Made by a program: the position numbers and the translations under genes. Below the pieces are notes generated by a model. It was not told the DNA's origin and searched no databases. It was given only the letters and a program-made list of their open reading frames with translations. Below, piece after piece: positions 35,445-43,351 of a stretch of 64,000 bases of DNA. Source of the DNA: an uncultured Ferrovibrio sp. (lineage in GTDB: Bacteria; Pseudomonadota; Alphaproteobacteria; Ferrovibrionales; Ferrovibrionaceae); assembly GCF_937960835.1 (NCBI RefSeq), contig NZ_CALGPC010000015.1:303456-367455 (forward strand), read 5' to 3'. The stretch's first letter is position 1, and the number at the start of each line of letters is the position of its first letter.

Positions 35445-35458
35445 TTGTGCTATGTCAA
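35445..35458. promoter_or_regulatory. TTG-N8-CAA box on the nosR side
   Basis: TTGTG-CTAT-GTCAA: one half like the NnrR-type TTGTG/TTGCG, the other a perfect GTCAA. Centred about 151 bases before the nosR start, in a 269-base divergent gap. Confidence 0.5.
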
Positions 35459-35494
35459 ATATTGGTTCGGCAGCCGAGAAATAACAGACAAAAC

Positions 35495-35508
35495 TTGACG
35501 AAAGTCAA
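35495..35508. promoter_or_regulatory. perfect TTGAC-N4-GTCAA box
   Basis: TTGAC-GAAA-GTCAA, fully symmetric, centred 68 bases before the start codon of the ferritin-like gene. The spacing fits activation from -41.5 with a leader of about 27 bases. Strong candidate FNR/NNR-type site. Confidence 0.75.
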
Positions 35509-35569
35509 AATTTGACCGGACAGGCAGAAGAGATGACATTCTGACGTATGAACTTCAGGAGATGCGAAA

Positions 35570-36448
35570 ATGACCGCATTGAAATCGGAGCCGCCGGATT
35601 CGGTGCGCTCGCTGGACGAGCTTTTGGCAATTGCCTATGCACTGGAGCATGAAGCAGCCGAGCATTATGCGGCCTTCGCCCGTCAGACGCGGCAGGAAGG
35701 CAATGCAAAATTGGCTGATCTCTTCGAAAAACTGGCTGAAGAAGAGCGTCATCACGAACATTACGTCGAAGAATGGTCGGCGCAGAAAACCGGCAAGGCA
35801 CCGGACCCCGCGGCAATCCGCTGGGACGTGCCAGAGACATTTGACGTTGAAAGCGGCGCGGAACTGGCTTCATCACGCCTGGCCAATGCTTACCGGATTC
35901 TGGCTGTTGCAGTGCAGAATGAGGACCGCGCCTTTGCGCTCTGGAGCTACATCGCGGCCCGTGCCCCCACAGATGATCTAAGAACAGCAGCCGAAAAGAT
36001 GGCGCGGCAGGAACTGCAGCATGGCTGGGATCTGCGCCGGGCGCGCCGTCAGGCCTATCACGCCGAAGGACTCTCCAAATCACATCGCGGTGCGAAAACG
36101 CTTGCAATTCTCGGGCAGACGGAAAGCCAACTTGCGCTGAAACTCCAGTACGCCGCAGCCGATACGGCAGGTCATTCCGCGGAAGAATTGCAGCGGCTGT
36201 CCAATGAAGCTCGGGATACGGCTGCCATACTCACAGGTACCGCAGCGGCAGATAAAGCAGAGGACGACGGAGACGACATCCTGACCATTGCCGAGCGTCT
36301 GGCGGAAGGCTATCTCGAGATCAGCGACCACTCCAAGGATGAGTCGGAGATCGCTCAGGCGCAGAAACTGGCGGAACGAGCTGTTCTGCGACTTGCTCAG
36401 CTCCGCGCTCTCGGCAATGCGCTGCCCGACGGCAAAAGCGCTGCCTGA
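35570..36448 (+). CDS. ferritin-like / rubrerythrin-type di-iron protein
   Basis: 292-residue protein with a four-helix di-iron bundle pattern: LEHEAAEHYAAF, EKLAEEERHHEHYVEEW, VQNEDRAFALWSYIA and RQELQHGWDLRRARRQAYH. No rubredoxin Cys motif is present. A second helical region (to about 290) has no clear assignment. It may detoxify peroxide/NO or store iron during denitrification. A perfect TTGAC-N4-GTCAA box lies upstream and AGGAG before the ATG. Its 3' end overlaps the convergent membrane-protein gene by 52 bases. Confidence 0.85.
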   Translation: MTALKSEPPDSVRSLDELLAIAYALEHEAAEHYAAFARQTRQEGNAKLADLFEKLAEEERHHEHYVEEWSAQKTGKAPDPAAIRWDVPETFDVESGAELASSRLANAYRILAVAVQNEDRAFALWSYIAARAPTDDLRTAAEKMARQELQHGWDLRRARRQAYHAEGLSKSHRGAKTLAILGQTESQLALKLQYAAADTAGHSAEELQRLSNEARDTAAILTGTAAADKAEDDGDDILTIAERLAEGYLEISDHSKDESEIAQAQKLAERAVLRLAQLRALGNALPDGKSAA

Positions 36449-37536
36449 TTGCCGTTCTGCTGGGCCGCCCTTCTCAGCCGGTGCCGCCAGGCCGATCCCG
36501 CCATCGTCAGCACGAAAGCAAGGATCGCGGCTATGGTGATCAGGCCGCTGAGCTGACGTAACCCGGCCCACACCGCCAACCCACCGGCTGCACGCAGTAA
36601 CACCGACAGATGCAGCAATGCTAGCGGCAGATAGAGCCAATGCGTATATGCGACACGCCAATGGGTCACGGCTGGCAGGATCACCAGGGCATGGCCGAAA
36701 ACCATCGAGATGACAAATCCGATCAGCACGGCATGTAGCGCGATGTCGTAGCCCTGCGCCGTCAGGAATGGAAAGCGTGCCAGCAGCGCAACACCAGCGA
36801 ATCCCAGCCAGACATAGCCAAGCAGCATGCAGACGGCGAAGAACCTGGTCTGCCCCTGCTGCCGAATGGTGTGCCGGGCGATGTCGTGACGAAACAGCCA
36901 CAGCATGACTGCCAGCAAGCCCAACCCGAACAGGACGGCGCCATCCTCATCCGTCAGGCTGTTGCGTGCGCCCGCCGCCAGCAAGCCGATCGAAACCAGG
37001 AACAGTCCTTCACTGCCAGCCTTGCTTGGCAGCAGGCGGCTCATTTCCAGCCTTTCGCCGGCAATGGTGAGGATCAGGAAGACCAGCCACCAGCCAACCA
37101 GCTCGCTGACCGCGCCGTCCAGCAGCCAGAGCATATTTCCCGCAAGCCAGGCCAGCGCACCGAACAGCATGGCGCCGGTGAACAAGGCCGGCTGCTGACG
37201 CAGAATAATGAGAGAAGCCAGCGATAGAATGGCGCTGGCCAGAAGATAGGCGCCAGCACCGAAGATCAGCGGCAGTCCCGCGATCAACATCACGCTGCCA
37301 AGCCCCGCCGCCAGCGGCCCTAGATAGGCCCAAGGCCGTGCCAACGCGACGGCCCGCTCCAGACTGATCAGCGTGCCGAACAGACCTGACACCATCAGCG
37401 GGCCATGCAACTGAGCAAGGCCTTCGCCATGAGGCATCTCCCAGCCGAGCCGCCATAACCCGCCGCATAGGCCGGCAAGCAGGCTCAATCCGCCCAGCAG
37501 CAGGAGCAGGACGCGGAACCGCTGCGGGTCCCGCAT
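36397..37536 (-). CDS. polytopic membrane protein of unknown function (12 helices)
   Basis: 379 residues, almost wholly hydrophobic (about 12 helices). Conserved-looking histidines sit at helix ends: LAQLHGPLMVSGLFGTLI near the N-terminus and FGHALVILPAVTHWRVAY later, reminiscent of, but not equal to, NnrS-type haem/copper membrane proteins. It follows DUF2249 by 19 bases in a three-gene unit (DUF59, DUF2249, this). Start at ATG 37536 leaves the hydrophobic N-terminus; upstream in-frame codons overlap DUF2249 and are disfavoured. Role in NO handling is inferred only. Confidence 0.75.
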   Translation of the reverse strand: MRDPQRFRVLLLLLGGLSLLAGLCGGLWRLGWEMPHGEGLAQLHGPLMVSGLFGTLISLERAVALARPWAYLGPLAAGLGSVMLIAGLPLIFGAGAYLLASAILSLASLIILRQQPALFTGAMLFGALAWLAGNMLWLLDGAVSELVGWWLVFLILTIAGERLEMSRLLPSKAGSEGLFLVSIGLLAAGARNSLTDEDGAVLFGLGLLAVMLWLFRHDIARHTIRQQGQTRFFAVCMLLGYVWLGFAGVALLARFPFLTAQGYDIALHAVLIGFVISMVFGHALVILPAVTHWRVAYTHWLYLPLALLHLSVLLRAAGGLAVWAGLRQLSGLITIAAILAFVLTMAGSAWRHRLRRAAQQNGNQAALLPSGSALPRARS

Positions 37537-37555
37537 CGCTGCCGGCAAATATCGC

Positions 37556-37798
37556 TCAAGCCGCGACACGGCCGATCCGCACCTGCCAAACCTCAGGCCC
37601 CTGTTCCAGATAGGTCCAGTCGAACAGGCCCGCGAATTCGGCATTGAACTGATAATGGAGCGGCTTAGGATCGTGGTCGTTTACCAGCAGAAAAGCCTGT
37701 CCCGGCGTGAGATCATTAAACGTCTTCATGATCAGGGGATGACGCAGCCGCGGCGCAATATCACGGACATCGATAGTGGTGACGATATTAGTGCTCAT
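37556..37798 (-). CDS. DUF2249 domain protein
   Basis: 80-residue small protein whose whole length matches the DUF2249 pattern: VDVRDIAPRLRHPLIMKTFN-type N-terminus, LTPGQAFLLVNDHDPKPLHY, and WQVRIGRV at the end. The domain has a TusA-like fold and is repeatedly found next to NO-reduction and hemerythrin genes; its biochemical role is not established. It lies between the DUF59 gene and the membrane-protein gene on the same strand. Confidence 0.85.
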   Translation of the reverse strand: MSTNIVTTIDVRDIAPRLRHPLIMKTFNDLTPGQAFLLVNDHDPKPLHYQFNAEFAGLFDWTYLEQGPEVWQVRIGRVAA

Positions 37799-37834
37799 GG
37801 CAGTTCCTTCGTTCAGCGACGTTCAATGTGATGT

Positions 37835-38158
37835 TCAATGGCGGCCGAGCTGCGCCCGACCCTGCTCGGTGATGCGGTCCGGCTTCCATGGCGGCTCCCA
37901 GACCAGCTTTACGTCCACCGAGCCTGCATCGGGAAAACGCTGTCGCAGTCGGTCCTCGGCTTCTCGAACGATCATTCGGCCCAGCGGACAGGCCCGCGTG
38001 GTGAGCGTGATCGCGACATCGATGGCGTCGTCCGTGCGCATCGCGCGGTAGACCAGACCAAGATCGACAATGCTCAGCCCTACTTCCGGGTCGATCACGG
38101 CCTGGAGGGCATCAAGAATATTGGTGTCTAGAGATGCAGTCGAAGCGGGAGCAGGCAT
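37835..38158 (-). CDS. MIP18/DUF59 (SufT/PaaD-like) iron-sulfur assembly factor
   Basis: 107 residues with the DUF59 signature: ALQAVIDPEVGLSIVDLGLV then DVAITLTTRACPLGRMIV, whose single conserved Cys is the functional residue of this family. Such proteins help insert or repair iron-sulfur clusters. Start ATG 38158 has GAGG upstream; the frame extends to 38236 but crosses the promoter. First of the three-gene minus-strand unit, divergent from DUF1858, with two TTG-N8-CAA boxes in between. Confidence 0.88.
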   Translation of the reverse strand: MPAPASTASLDTNILDALQAVIDPEVGLSIVDLGLVYRAMRTDDAIDVAITLTTRACPLGRMIVREAEDRLRQRFPDAGSVDVKLVWEPPWKPDRITEQGRAQLGRH

Positions 38159-38210
38159 AAGCAACCTCGTATGGACGAGGCTTATATGCAGTAGCGGCTG
38201 GCCGCCTTCT

Positions 38211-38224
38211 TTGTGCTGCCGCAA
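38211..38224. promoter_or_regulatory. TTGTG-N4-CGCAA box, NnrR-type candidate
   Basis: TTGTG-CTGC-CGCAA in the divergent gap between the DUF59 and DUF1858 genes, centred about 59 bases before the DUF59 start codon. One of two such boxes in this gap. Confidence 0.5.
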
Positions 38225-38257
38225 AGTCACGAGCAATCGTCAAAGGCTGCTCTTTGC

Positions 38258-38271
38258 TTGCGTTGCGACAA
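38258..38271. promoter_or_regulatory. TTGCG-N4-GACAA box, NnrR-type candidate
   Basis: TTGCG-TTGC-GACAA, centred about 56 bases before the DUF1858 start codon. With the box at 38211-38224, each divergent gene has one box at an activation-like distance. Confidence 0.5.
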
Positions 38272-38320
38272 AGACGGTCTCTCAGCCACGCGTAACGATG
38301 GCGCGGCTGGAGGACATCAC

Positions 38321-38530
38321 ATGGAACCTGAGCTGGACGACATTGTGGACGACGTTTTACGTCGCCGTCCTGCGACAATTCGCGTTTTTCTCGATTTCAA
38401 GCTGCGCTGCGTCGGCTGCCCGGTGTCCTGCTTTCACAGCATTGGCGATGCCGCCCAGGCCCACGGCGTTTCACCTGCAGTCTTCCTGGCCGCGCTGCGG
38501 CAGGCCATGGCAGATCAGGACTCAGACTGA
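38321..38530 (+). CDS. DUF1858 domain protein
   Basis: 69-residue protein matching DUF1858: DIVDDVLRRRPATIRVFLDF followed by CVGCPVSCFHSIGDAAQAHG, with the CxxC-type redox or metal motif, as in small proteins found near hybrid-cluster protein and NO detoxification genes. GGAGG sits twelve bases before ATG 38321. Its last 16 bases overlap the convergent nnrR gene. Confidence 0.88.
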   Translation: MEPELDDIVDDVLRRRPATIRVFLDFKLRCVGCPVSCFHSIGDAAQAHGVSPAVFLAALRQAMADQDSD

Positions 38531-39216
38531 CCTTCCGCCAGCAGGAAAAGCCGATGCGCATCGGTCAGAATGATCTTCTGCCGGCCGCCTCGAACCAGCC
38601 CCCGATCCTCCCAGGCGCTGAGAATGCGGCTCACGGTATGCAGCGTGGTGCCTGTCATTTCGGCCACATCCTGACGGGAAATCGGGAAATCGATCTCAAT
38701 TCCCTGCTCGACCTTGCGTCCAGACTGGCGGACAAGGCGCAGCAAGGCATGCGCCACGCGGCGCTCGACCTCCTCGGTCGACATCTCGACAACCCGGGCC
38801 TGCACGTCCTGCAGCCGGTTGCCCAGGGTCTGCATGGTACCGGCAGCGAGAGTGGGATACTTCGCCACCAATGAGGGCCAGCTTGCGGATGGCCAGGCCA
38901 ATGCCAGGCTTTCGACGATCGCCGTTGCCGTGGCCGGATAGGTATCGCGGCCGATCGCCATGGCGATGCCGAAGATATCGCCCGCTACGATATAGCGGAC
39001 CACCACCTGCTGCCCATCGGGGATCAGGCGCGAGACGCGCAGATGCCCGTTCAGCAGCAGGAAGAAATAGTCGGCTTTGCCATCCTGCTCGAAGACATTG
39101 GTGTTCTTCGCATAGCGGCGCGGCGTGGCGCTGCTGAGGATGTCTCGGATCTGGTCGCGCGACAGTTCGCGGAACAAGGAGAACTCGGCGACGATCGACG
39201 GATCAATAGCGGTCAT
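38515..39216 (-). CDS. nnrR: Crp/Fnr family regulator, NnrR-type
   Basis: 233 residues: cyclic-nucleotide-like sensor domain (about 15-130) and C-terminal winged helix (ISRQDVAEMTGTTLHTVSRI). The recognition helix reads HTVSR (193-197), where FNR has ExxSR, so base preference should differ. There is no cysteine at all, hence no iron-sulfur sensor; NO sensing through haem, as proposed for NNR/NnrR/Dnr proteins, is likely. ATG 39216 is used; the extension to 39327 runs into the pseudoazurin promoter. Neighbours (nnrS, pseudoazurin, DUF genes) support the name. Confidence 0.82.
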   Translation of the reverse strand: MTAIDPSIVAEFSLFRELSRDQIRDILSSATPRRYAKNTNVFEQDGKADYFFLLLNGHLRVSRLIPDGQQVVVRYIVAGDIFGIAMAIGRDTYPATATAIVESLALAWPSASWPSLVAKYPTLAAGTMQTLGNRLQDVQARVVEMSTEEVERRVAHALLRLVRQSGRKVEQGIEIDFPISRQDVAEMTGTTLHTVSRILSAWEDRGLVRGGRQKIILTDAHRLFLLAEGQSES

Positions 39217-39306
39217 TCGGCCTTCCGAAGAACGGGTTTCTCGCAGAATACCAAGCGCAGCGCCCGGTTTCCAGCCAACGGAAAGCCGCTGAAAACGCGG
39301 TTTTGT

Positions 39307-39320
39307 TTGCGGCCGCACAA
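39307..39320. promoter_or_regulatory. TTGCG-N4-CACAA box upstream of pseudoazurin
   Basis: TTGCG-GCCG-CACAA, centred about 84 bases before the pseudoazurin start codon, in the 181-base gap shared with nnrR. Same half-site type as the boxes near DUF59/DUF1858. Confidence 0.55.
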
Positions 39321-39397
39321 ATTCCAAGTTCCTCGCATGCGGTATCTACGATCCGGACGACATCGTTGCGGTGCCGTCGAAACATGGAGAATGCCAA

Positions 39398-39844
39398 ATG
39401 CGTACAGCTTTGTTTTTCGGCGCCGCTCTGGCGGCTGTGACACTCTCCGGCGCGGTGGCCGCGGCGGAAATCGAAGTGAAGATGCTGGACAAGGGCGCCA
39501 CGGGCGTCATGGTTTTCGAGCCGGCACTGGTCAAAATCGCGCCGGGAGACACCGTGAAATTCGTGCCGGTCAGCAAAGGCCACAATGTTGAAGCCATTCC
39601 CGGCATGGTGCCGGATGGCGTTGTGCCCTTCACCGGCCAGATCAATGAGACGGTCACGGTGAAATTCGACAAGGCCGGTGTCTACGGCTTCAAATGCAAG
39701 CCGCATTACGGCATGGGCATGGTGGGCATGGTCGTGGCCGGCACGCCCGACAATCATGAACAGGCCAAGGCCGTCAAACATCCCGGCAAGGCGAAGCAGG
39801 TTTTTGCAAAGCTCTTTGCCGATCCCGTCGTCGCCAGCAAGTGA
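39398..39844 (+). CDS. pseudoazurin (type I blue copper protein)
   Basis: 148-residue periplasmic electron carrier. Signal MRTALFFGAALAAVTLSGAV, cleaved near AAA. The four copper ligands are His62 (KGHN), Cys100 and His103 (FKCKPHY) and Met108 (GMGM), with the family's spacing. It can feed electrons to periplasmic denitrification reductases. ATG 39398 has GGAG upstream. A strong terminator follows. Confidence 0.95.
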   Translation: MRTALFFGAALAAVTLSGAVAAAEIEVKMLDKGATGVMVFEPALVKIAPGDTVKFVPVSKGHNVEAIPGMVPDGVVPFTGQINETVTVKFDKAGVYGFKCKPHYGMGMVGMVVAGTPDNHEQAKAVKHPGKAKQVFAKLFADPVVASK

Positions 39845-39856
39845 ATGCCGCGAGCC

Positions 39857-39905
39857 ATGGCTGGCCGGCTGCCCGGCCAGCCATCCGGCGCTTCTTCTTT
39901 TTCTC
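39857..39905 (+). terminator. Rho-independent terminator after pseudoazurin
   Basis: Perfect 12-base stem (ATGGCTGGCCGG 39857-39868 with CCGGCCAGCCAT 39873-39884, four-base loop), followed by a T-rich tract to about 39905. Confidence 0.8.
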
Positions 39906-39920
39906 AAAAATCTGTCCTGC

Positions 39921-41135
39921 CTAACCGGGCCGTCCATCGATGCGCGGCCGGATCAGGATGCCGGCATAGCCGAGCACGAAGGCGATAAAACCGCCTGACC
40001 AGAGCAGTCCGCCCATACCCAGCAATTCGCGGTAAAGCTCCATATCGGGGAACGCTGCTGCAACCACGCGCAGCAATGCGCCGACGGCAACAAGGTAATA
40101 CGCCAGCGCCGCGGTGGGAGGCGCCGCGAGCTTCCGGCCGGTATGGCCCAATGACGCACGCGTCATCACCGCAAGGATCATCAGGCCAACCGCCCCACTG
40201 CCCAGCGCATGGATGGCCGCCGTGCTCGGGATCAGCCCGGCCGCACCCGCGGCTTCCAGCGCAAAGCCCAGCGGCAGAAAGAGATAGCCCAGATGCAGCG
40301 ACCAGATCAGCGGTATCCGCAGGATTTGCGGCCGCCACCAGCCAGCCAGCCGGATGCCATGCAGAATGGCGGCCAGCAGAAACACCATAACTTGAATCGT
40401 GACAGGCAATCCCGCCAGTTTGCTGGCCAAGGCCACCAGAAAAGCGATATTGGCTGCCCAGGCGAGCCGGACCATTGGCGGGAAGGACACGTTATATCCT
40501 GCCTGCCGCAGGCCGCCGAGCGTGAAGGCCGGGATGATCCTCCCGCCAATGACGCTGATAGCCAGAAGATAAAGCCCCAGCCCGGCGTGCAGGCTGAGCA
40601 GGCCGCTACCCTGCCAACCGAACCGCAGCGACAGGTGCCAGAGCAGGCTGAGCGCGATCAGCGCCGTCAGGATAACGACGAACACACCATTCCGCCTGGC
40701 ATTGCGCTTCAGGATTCCCGGCGCGATGAAAACGATCAGCAGCATCCAGAAGCCGATATCGGCCGCCATGAACGGCACGGCAGACGACGGGAAAACTGAC
40801 AGCGCACGCGCCGCGAGCCAGAAACAGGCCAGAAGCAGCAGGCGCAAACCGCGCACCGGCCCGGCCTCGGTCCAGTTCGGCACGGCCGTCAGCAGAAATC
40901 CGGTCAACGCCGCCGAGGCAAAGCCGAAAATCATCGTATGACCGTGCCATAGAACAGGATTGCTGCTCGCAGGCAGATCCCAGCCCAGAACCCAAACCGC
41001 CAGCCACAACGGAATGAAAATGCTGGCCTGCAGACCGCAAAACAGGAAAAACGGCCGGAATCCGGATTGTAGAAAGGCCGGCCAGGAGGAGGTCGCCCTC
41101 GCGCGGCGCGCCGCTTTTGACGCTGTATCGGTCAT
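39921..41135 (-). CDS. nnrS: NnrS haem-copper membrane protein
   Basis: 404-residue, about 12-helix membrane protein. The NnrS motif LWHGHTMIFGFASAALTGFL and LLTAVPNWT are present, with conserved histidines. NnrS relieves NO and nitrosative stress and is named for control by NnrR. ATG 41135 overlaps the last four bases (ATGA) of the decayed carbonic anhydrase frame, which shows the two were once translationally coupled. It is the distal gene of the nar cluster. Confidence 0.93.
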   Translation of the reverse strand: MTDTASKAARRARATSSWPAFLQSGFRPFFLFCGLQASIFIPLWLAVWVLGWDLPASSNPVLWHGHTMIFGFASAALTGFLLTAVPNWTEAGPVRGLRLLLLACFWLAARALSVFPSSAVPFMAADIGFWMLLIVFIAPGILKRNARRNGVFVVILTALIALSLLWHLSLRFGWQGSGLLSLHAGLGLYLLAISVIGGRIIPAFTLGGLRQAGYNVSFPPMVRLAWAANIAFLVALASKLAGLPVTIQVMVFLLAAILHGIRLAGWWRPQILRIPLIWSLHLGYLFLPLGFALEAAGAAGLIPSTAAIHALGSGAVGLMILAVMTRASLGHTGRKLAAPPTAALAYYLVAVGALLRVVAAAFPDMELYRELLGMGGLLWSGGFIAFVLGYAGILIRPRIDGRPG

Positions 41136-41858
41136 TGATCCACCAGCTCCATCAGGCCTTCGCAACACCCGCAGGCCGGTGCGGGGATTTCACCTGCCAG
41201 CACGACATAAAACTGCCCGTTTCGTCCATTCATCGCATGGAGCAGGCCGTGCTGCAGATCGGAAATGCCAACCATGTAACGCAAGTTGTCCGCTCCTCAC
41301 ACGCTCGGCCATCCACGGAAAGCTTTGAGATTGCGCAGGGACAACCTGATTGCAGATTTTTCCAGCCACCGCAGGCGTTCCGCCTCCCCCGCTTCGCTGA
41401 CGAGATTTTCCATCTGCGTCACCGCCTCGCCCGACATGGCGACCCAGTCGGGCGGGAACTCGAAATCCGCGCTGCCGCCCCACGTTCCGTCAGAAAGCGG
41501 ATCCCGCTGCAATGGGAATGTCCCAGCACGATGACATGATCGACTTCCAGCGCCCGGACGCCAAACTCCACCGCCGCACTGGTTCCCTTCGGCACACCAC
41601 GCGGCTGCTCATAGGTGGGTACCAGCGCCGCCACATTGCGGATGACGAATAAATCTCCGGGCTGTGCCTGGTCAGCAGAGCGGGACCGGTACGCGAATCC
41701 GAACAGGCGATCACCAGTACGCGCGGCGATTGTCCTTCGCTGACCAGTTTCTCGTAAGGCCGGTCGTCGCGCTCAAAGAAGCTGCTACGGAAATCCTCGA
41801 ACCCACGCAGCAATCGGCACAGCGCAAGTGTGCCGGAGCTTAATACGCGTTCCGGCAT
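41132..41858 (-). pseudogene. beta-carbonic anhydrase, broken by four single-base frameshifts
   Basis: Continuous beta-carbonic anhydrase homology is spread over shifting frames. Frame 1 from ATG 41858 gives CRLLRGFEDFRSSF and the zinc motif ACSDSR. After about 41670 the homology moves to another frame (QPGDLFVIRNVAALVPTYEQ; LGHSHCSG with the His/Cys ligands). It shifts again near 41480 (DFEFPPDWVAMSGEAV ... SLRNLK), near 41322 (SFPWMAERV, LALHGWHF) and near 41261 (DLQHGLLHAMNG, ending at a TGA overlapping nnrS). Each step equals one lost base. Restored length would be about 243 residues, normal for the family. Neighbouring genes are intact. Confidence 0.85.
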
Positions 41859-41867
41859 GTGTCCCCA

Positions 41868-42626
41868 TCACTGCATCAACAGTGACTCGGCGCCAGCCAA
41901 GGCCACGCCGCTGACCTCGGCTTCGGCTATCAGCAGCGATATGTACTGGCGGATAGCCGTACGGAATACTGCCTCGCTCAGGTAATCTGCCACACGCCCA
42001 CGCACCTGTTCGTAGGGTAGTTCCCGGCCCGGCTCGCGCTGCAGCAGTTGCAGCACATGAAAGCCATAGCGGCTTGGCACCGGCACGGGCCAAAGCTGCC
42101 CAATTTCCAGATTGTCAAGGACAGATTCGAATTCCGGGACGGTCGTGCCGCTGGCGAACTGACCGAGATGCCCGCCTGTCTCCTTGGATGGGCAGGCCGA
42201 GTACTGCCGCGCCAATTGAGCGAACAGCTCCGGGTCCTGCTGCAGCATGGCAATCAGCCGGTTGGCCCGATTTCGCGCCGCCTCCTGTTCCGCGTCATCC
42301 TCGGGCATCGCTGCGATCAGGATATGGCGGGCCTCGTACAATGTCGGGCTAACGAACTGCGCGCGGTTGGCTTCGAAATAGCGGCGGCAGCTTTCCTCGT
42401 CCGGCGCGGGCAGCGGAACCTCGGTGGCGATGACCCGGTCGATGGCATCCTCCACCTCCCGGTCGATGCCCAGCGCCTCGGCGCGCTGGAGCAGCAACTC
42501 GCGGATTGCCAGGGCCCGGGCCGCGCGGCGGCCTGCCTCCTCGGCCGTCGCTGCTGGGTGATATTGCATCTCGGCCAGCACGGCGGCTTCGTCAATGACC
42601 GTTCCGTTCACACGGAGGATTTCCAT
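41868..42626 (-). CDS. PpiC-type (parvulin) peptidyl-prolyl isomerase
   Basis: 252-residue protein: N-terminal helical region, then a parvulin domain (YEARHILIAAMPEDDAEQEA; CPSKETGGHLGQFASGTTVP; SRYGFHVLQLLQREPG). There is no signal peptide, so it is cytoplasmic. A parvulin gene at this position after narI is common in alphaproteobacterial nar operons and may help NarGH fold. GGAGG precedes the ATG; narI ends ten bases upstream. Confidence 0.9.
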   Translation of the reverse strand: MEILRVNGTVIDEAAVLAEMQYHPAATAEEAGRRAARALAIRELLLQRAEALGIDREVEDAIDRVIATEVPLPAPDEESCRRYFEANRAQFVSPTLYEARHILIAAMPEDDAEQEAARNRANRLIAMLQQDPELFAQLARQYSACPSKETGGHLGQFASGTTVPEFESVLDNLEIGQLWPVPVPSRYGFHVLQLLQREPGRELPYEQVRGRVADYLSEAVFRTAIRQYISLLIAEAEVSGVALAGAESLLMQ

Positions 42627-42636
42627 GATGGCCTCC

Positions 42637-43335
42637 TTAGAGCGTCGGGCGGGCGGGCGACCGGCGGCGCACTACCTGATAGCTGCGGAAGACATAGCCG
42701 ACCGGAACGCTCCAGATGTGGACCAGACGGCTGAACGGGAACAGCACGAAGATAGTGACGCCCAGCACCAGATGCAGCTTGAAGGGCCAGTCCACGTTCC
42801 GTACCAGTTCGGCGGCGCCGCTGCGGAAGGTGACGATGCGCTGCGCCCATTCTGATAAGGCAAGCATGACGCCCCCATCGCTATGCTGGATCGAGTAAGG
42901 CAGGGTGGCGAGACCCAGCACCAGTTGCAGCCACAGAACCAGCAGAATTGCGATATCCATCGGCGAGGACGTCACCCGGATGCGCGGATCGCTCAACCGC
43001 CGGTGCAAGAGCAGCGTCAGTCCGATGAAGCAAATCGTGCCCGCCGTGCCGCCAGATACCACCGCCACTATCTGCTTGGCCCCGGCAGAGATGAAATGCT
43101 CATACAACCAATGCGGCGTCAGCAGGCCGACGAAATGTCCGGCAAATAGGAACAGGATTCCGATATGGAACAGGTTCGAGCCCCAGCGAAGCTGCCGCGC
43201 GCGCAGCAGCTGGCTTGAGCCGCTGCGCCAGGTGTACTGGCCGTGCTCGAACCGAACCAGGCTGCCGATGGAAAACACGCTCAGGCCGATATAAGGGTAG
43301 ATTCCGAACAGGAAATGCTCGACATACTGCATCAT
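42637..43335 (-). CDS. narI: respiratory nitrate reductase gamma subunit
   Basis: 232-residue cytochrome b subunit with five helices. It oxidises quinol and passes electrons through two b haems to NarH. Visible landmarks: GIYPYIGLSVFSIGSLVRF, GSNLFHIGILFLFAGHFVGL (haem His) and PFKLHLVLGVTIFVLFPFSR (haem His). An ATG three bases downstream is an alternative start. It follows narJ by 16 bases. Confidence 0.95.
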   Translation of the reverse strand: MMQYVEHFLFGIYPYIGLSVFSIGSLVRFEHGQYTWRSGSSQLLRARQLRWGSNLFHIGILFLFAGHFVGLLTPHWLYEHFISAGAKQIVAVVSGGTAGTICFIGLTLLLHRRLSDPRIRVTSSPMDIAILLVLWLQLVLGLATLPYSIQHSDGGVMLALSEWAQRIVTFRSGAAELVRNVDWPFKLHLVLGVTIFVLFPFSRLVHIWSVPVGYVFRSYQVVRRRSPARPTL

Positions 43336-43351
43336 GATCTGATCCTCCGTC

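Noticed and set aside
39216..39327. Longer NnrR start
   Set aside because: It would cover the divergent promoter and the TTGCG box of pseudoazurin and adds residues absent from the family.
41117..41539. Plus-strand frame over the carbonic anhydrase locus
   Set aside because: It arises because the minus-strand gene is broken; all homology is on the minus strand.
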